Positions 4,095 through 5,755 of a stretch of 5,755 nt of DNA are shown here, piece by piece. The stretch is from an uncultured Flavobacteriaceae bacterium. GTDB lineage: Bacteria; Bacteroidota; Bacteroidia; Flavobacteriales; Flavobacteriaceae. Every line of letters begins with the position of its first letter. Within the stretch, counting starts at the first letter, position 1. The stretch spans positions 1-5,755 of the forward strand of contig CALZKX010000091.1 in the NCBI GenBank assembly GCA_945788155.1, written 5' to 3'. Both the position numbers and the translations under genes were made by a program. The notes beneath the pieces were generated by a model, which was given only the letters and a program-made list of their open reading frames with translations, did no database searches and was not told where the DNA came from.

Positions 4095-5657
4095 TTAGTT
4101 TTTTACAAATTCCACACGTCTGTTTTTTGCTTTTCCAGCAGCTGTTGCATTGTCGCCAACAGGTTCGCTTTCGCCTTTGCCTTCGCTTGCAAGTCGGTCG
4201 CCAGAAATTTTATAAATATTTATGAGTGCTTGTTTTACAGCTTCTGCTCTTGCTTTAGAAAGTTTTAGGTTAACATCATCGCTACCATCGGCATCAGTAT
4301 GTCCAATAATATTTAAATTGATACTTGCATCTTGCATTAATACTTGCGAAATCTGCCTGATTATACCAAGTGATTGTGGCTGTATGTTCGCCGAACCAGA
4401 ATCGAACAAAATACCATTGGTAGATATTTTACCTTCAGACAATAATTTTCGACGTAAATCTACACCACCTTCGGCGACTTTTAGGTTACGAATAAATACA
4501 CGTTCTTTACCATCTTTAAAGTTATTAATATGAAATTTAATGTGATTTAACACATCTAGTTCTTGAATAAAACGTGGAATATCAACATACTTTACTTCAT
4601 TTATCCAAAGTCTATATCGGTTTTTAGTTACCGAAATAGCTATATGTGGTTGGTTTAAAACTTCGTCTCTAATATCAGCTTTAATATCGGTATTAACATC
4701 ACCACTACTTTTATTAAAAAAGTTTTTTGCACGAAGCGAAAATGCGCCATATTGGCCAAGTGGTATAGATACAAATGCATAGTGGTCGTTACCATTATTA
4801 AACTTATTGTTGTCACTTAAAATAACATGAAACCTAGCTGTAGATGAAGTTTGCTTTCCTATTCCTTTTGACAGTAAATCAAATTCTATGGTATAATCTT
4901 CTGGAAGGTCATTAACATCTGGAACAAAGAACACACCATAACCAGATTTTAATTCAAACCAGTTTTCGGTAGCGTTCACTCTAACGACTTCACCTGAGGC
5001 GTTTGTATTCCATTTACTTGGGAAATCACCAACAAAATCTTGCGAAAAATCATCAAAAAACAATTGCTTATCGCCTGGAACAAAATCGTATTTACTATAT
5101 ATTTCTAATTTATCTGAAATATTTTCAGATTCTACTTCTGCATCTTTTTCATCAATTGAATCATTAGAAGATTCCAAATTATCATCATCTTCACTTGATG
5201 AATCAGTGTTTGTATCGTCATCAGTTTCAGTATCGTCACGTTTACGTTGGCCTAACAATAATTCCTTGGCAGTTTTTATACTGTATTTCAAGCCTTTTTT
5301 TGCTCTATTAACTTGTAGTGTAGCCTTTGCCTGTTTAAGCATGCTAATACCATTTATATCTGATACAATATCTGGAGCTGTTTGTAAAACAATATCTAAA
5401 TCAGTGAGTGCATCTTCAAGCACATCAATGTCGTCATCTTCTAATGGTGTTCCTGCCGCTGCATAACCATCATACATATAAACTTTGTCATATAGATCGA
5501 ATGATTCTTGCACAAACCTATCAATACTAGTAACTCCCACGCGACTTTTTGGTCGCTTAATTCTTTTAGTTTGCGCTTCAAAAGTTGATGAAAAAAATAT
5601 AAAAAGAAGAAGTGAAGCTGCAACTTTTAACGATGAATTAATTATAGCTAGTTTCAT
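4095..5657 (-). CDS. Secreted OmpA-family protein with C-terminal peptidoglycan-binding domain
   Basis: The 520-residue product has a signal peptide (basic start, hydrophobic ASLLLFIFF, likely cleavage after FEA near residue 28), a helical segment to about 138, and an acidic low-complexity linker at about 140-175 rich in D, E, S and T. Residues ~200-395 look like a beta-sandwich (LamG/concanavalin-like: FFDDFSQDFVGDFPSKW opening, FHVILSDNN, RLWINEVKYVDIP). The OmpA-C domain covers ~413-520 with NIIGHTDADG (D455 binds diaminopimelate in the family), LSKARAEAV (R470) and the closing GKAKNRRVEF. It is expected in the periplasm or at the inner face of the outer membrane, holding peptidoglycan; there is no beta-barrel. 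I chose the ATG at 5657 and not the in-frame TTG two codons earlier, since the ATG gives a standard signal peptide. It is monocistronic, with a strong terminator. Confidence 0.88.
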   Translation of the reverse strand: MKLAIINSSLKVAASLLLFIFFSSTFEAQTKRIKRPKSRVGVTSIDRFVQESFDLYDKVYMYDGYAAAGTPLEDDDIDVLEDALTDLDIVLQTAPDIVSDINGISMLKQAKATLQVNRAKKGLKYSIKTAKELLLGQRKRDDTETDDDTNTDSSSEDDDNLESSNDSIDEKDAEVESENISDKLEIYSKYDFVPGDKQLFFDDFSQDFVGDFPSKWNTNASGEVVRVNATENWFELKSGYGVFFVPDVNDLPEDYTIEFDLLSKGIGKQTSSTARFHVILSDNNKFNNGNDHYAFVSIPLGQYGAFSLRAKNFFNKSSGDVNTDIKADIRDEVLNQPHIAISVTKNRYRLWINEVKYVDIPRFIQELDVLNHIKFHINNFKDGKERVFIRNLKVAEGGVDLRRKLLSEGKISTNGILFDSGSANIQPQSLGIIRQISQVLMQDASINLNIIGHTDADGSDDVNLKLSKARAEAVKQALINIYKISGDRLASEGKGESEPVGDNATAAGKAKNRRVEFVKN

Positions 5658-5686
5658 GAACAATTATGTTTTAATAACATTTGTTC
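5658..5686 (-). promoter_or_regulatory. Inverted repeat touching the OmpA-gene start codon
   Basis: On the minus strand GAACAA-ATGTT, a 5-nt loop (ATTAA), then AACAT-AA-TTGTTC: 11 complementary base pairs interrupted only by a 2-nt bulge. The last base is directly followed by the ATG. In the mRNA this would fold as a hairpin ending at the start codon, occupying the ribosome-binding region; as DNA it could be an operator. No known motif is recognised. Confidence 0.5.
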
Positions 5687-5711
5687 GATTAATATATTGA
5701 AGATTTGGATT

Positions 5712-5738
5712 AAAAATTGCCAGTTTTATAATAACTGG
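5712..5738 (-). terminator. Weak terminator-like hairpin of an upstream gene
   Basis: On the minus strand CCAGTT (5738-5733) pairs with AACTGG (5725-5720) over a 7-nt loop, and five T residues follow three bases later (5716-5712). It may end a minus-strand gene lying to the right of the window. The stem is only 6 bp, so the call is tentative. Confidence 0.3.
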
Positions 5739-5755
5739 TAGTGCTATTAAAAAAA

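Noticed and set aside
4222..4533. Plus-strand frame of 103 codons opposite the OmpA domain
   Set aside because: Serine/leucine-rich shadow of the OmpA-C coding sequence, which has all its hallmark residues on the minus strand.
5206..5466. Plus-strand serine/valine-rich frame opposite the acidic linker
   Set aside because: Its low-complexity serine runs are the complement of the aspartate/glutamate-rich linker codons of the OmpA-family protein.
5658..5663. TTG at 5663-5661 as the start of the OmpA-family gene
   Set aside because: The ATG two codons downstream gives a normal lysine-containing signal peptide start and lies just after the hairpin; a TTG start would fall within the hairpin arm.

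Overview
The window is AT-rich, with long A/T runs between genes, no clear Shine-Dalgarno sequences and short TAnnTTTG-like promoter cores. Together with the protein families (DUF6090, a Flavobacteriia-type OmpA lipid/peptidoglycan anchor protein, and a split HipA), this points to the Bacteroidota, most likely a marine-type Flavobacteriaceae chromosome. Apart from a 3' fragment at the left edge, every gene lies on the minus strand, so transcription runs right to left.

Right to left: (i) 5657-4095 encodes a secreted OmpA-family protein with an acidic linker, a beta-sandwich-like middle domain and a C-terminal peptidoglycan-binding domain; it ends at a strong intrinsic terminator (4058-4028). 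(ii) 3903-3178 encodes a DUF6090 single-pass membrane protein. (iii) 3177-2771 is a 407-bp non-coding stretch holding a 97-bp copy of the ndpA 5' end (with a 21-codon gene remnant) and an array of operator-like sites. (iv) 2770-1233 is a hipB-hipS-hipT operon, a tripartite (split HipA) toxin-antitoxin module. (v) 1144-95 encodes a nucleoid-associated protein of the NdpA/YejK family. (vi) 1-125 is the C-terminal end of an unidentified plus-strand gene that converges on and overlaps ndpA.

The central observation is that the hipBST module sits exactly between two direct copies of the ndpA promoter and first 20 codons (1084-1180 and 2970-3066, about 90% identical, 1886 bp apart). The copy next to hipT belongs to the intact ndpA; the copy upstream of hipB is cut off and ends in a stop. 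This is the footprint expected if a roughly 1.9-kb unit carrying only the toxin-antitoxin genes entered at the ndpA 5' end and rebuilt the gene. No integrase or transposase is in the unit. The module also carries its own control region: a perfect 11-2-11 palindrome, a second imperfect one exactly 61 bp closer to hipB, and a third half-site a further 61 bp on. The HipBST class itself is already known from E. coli O127:H6; what may be new is the repeat-bounded insertion at ndpA and the phased operator array.
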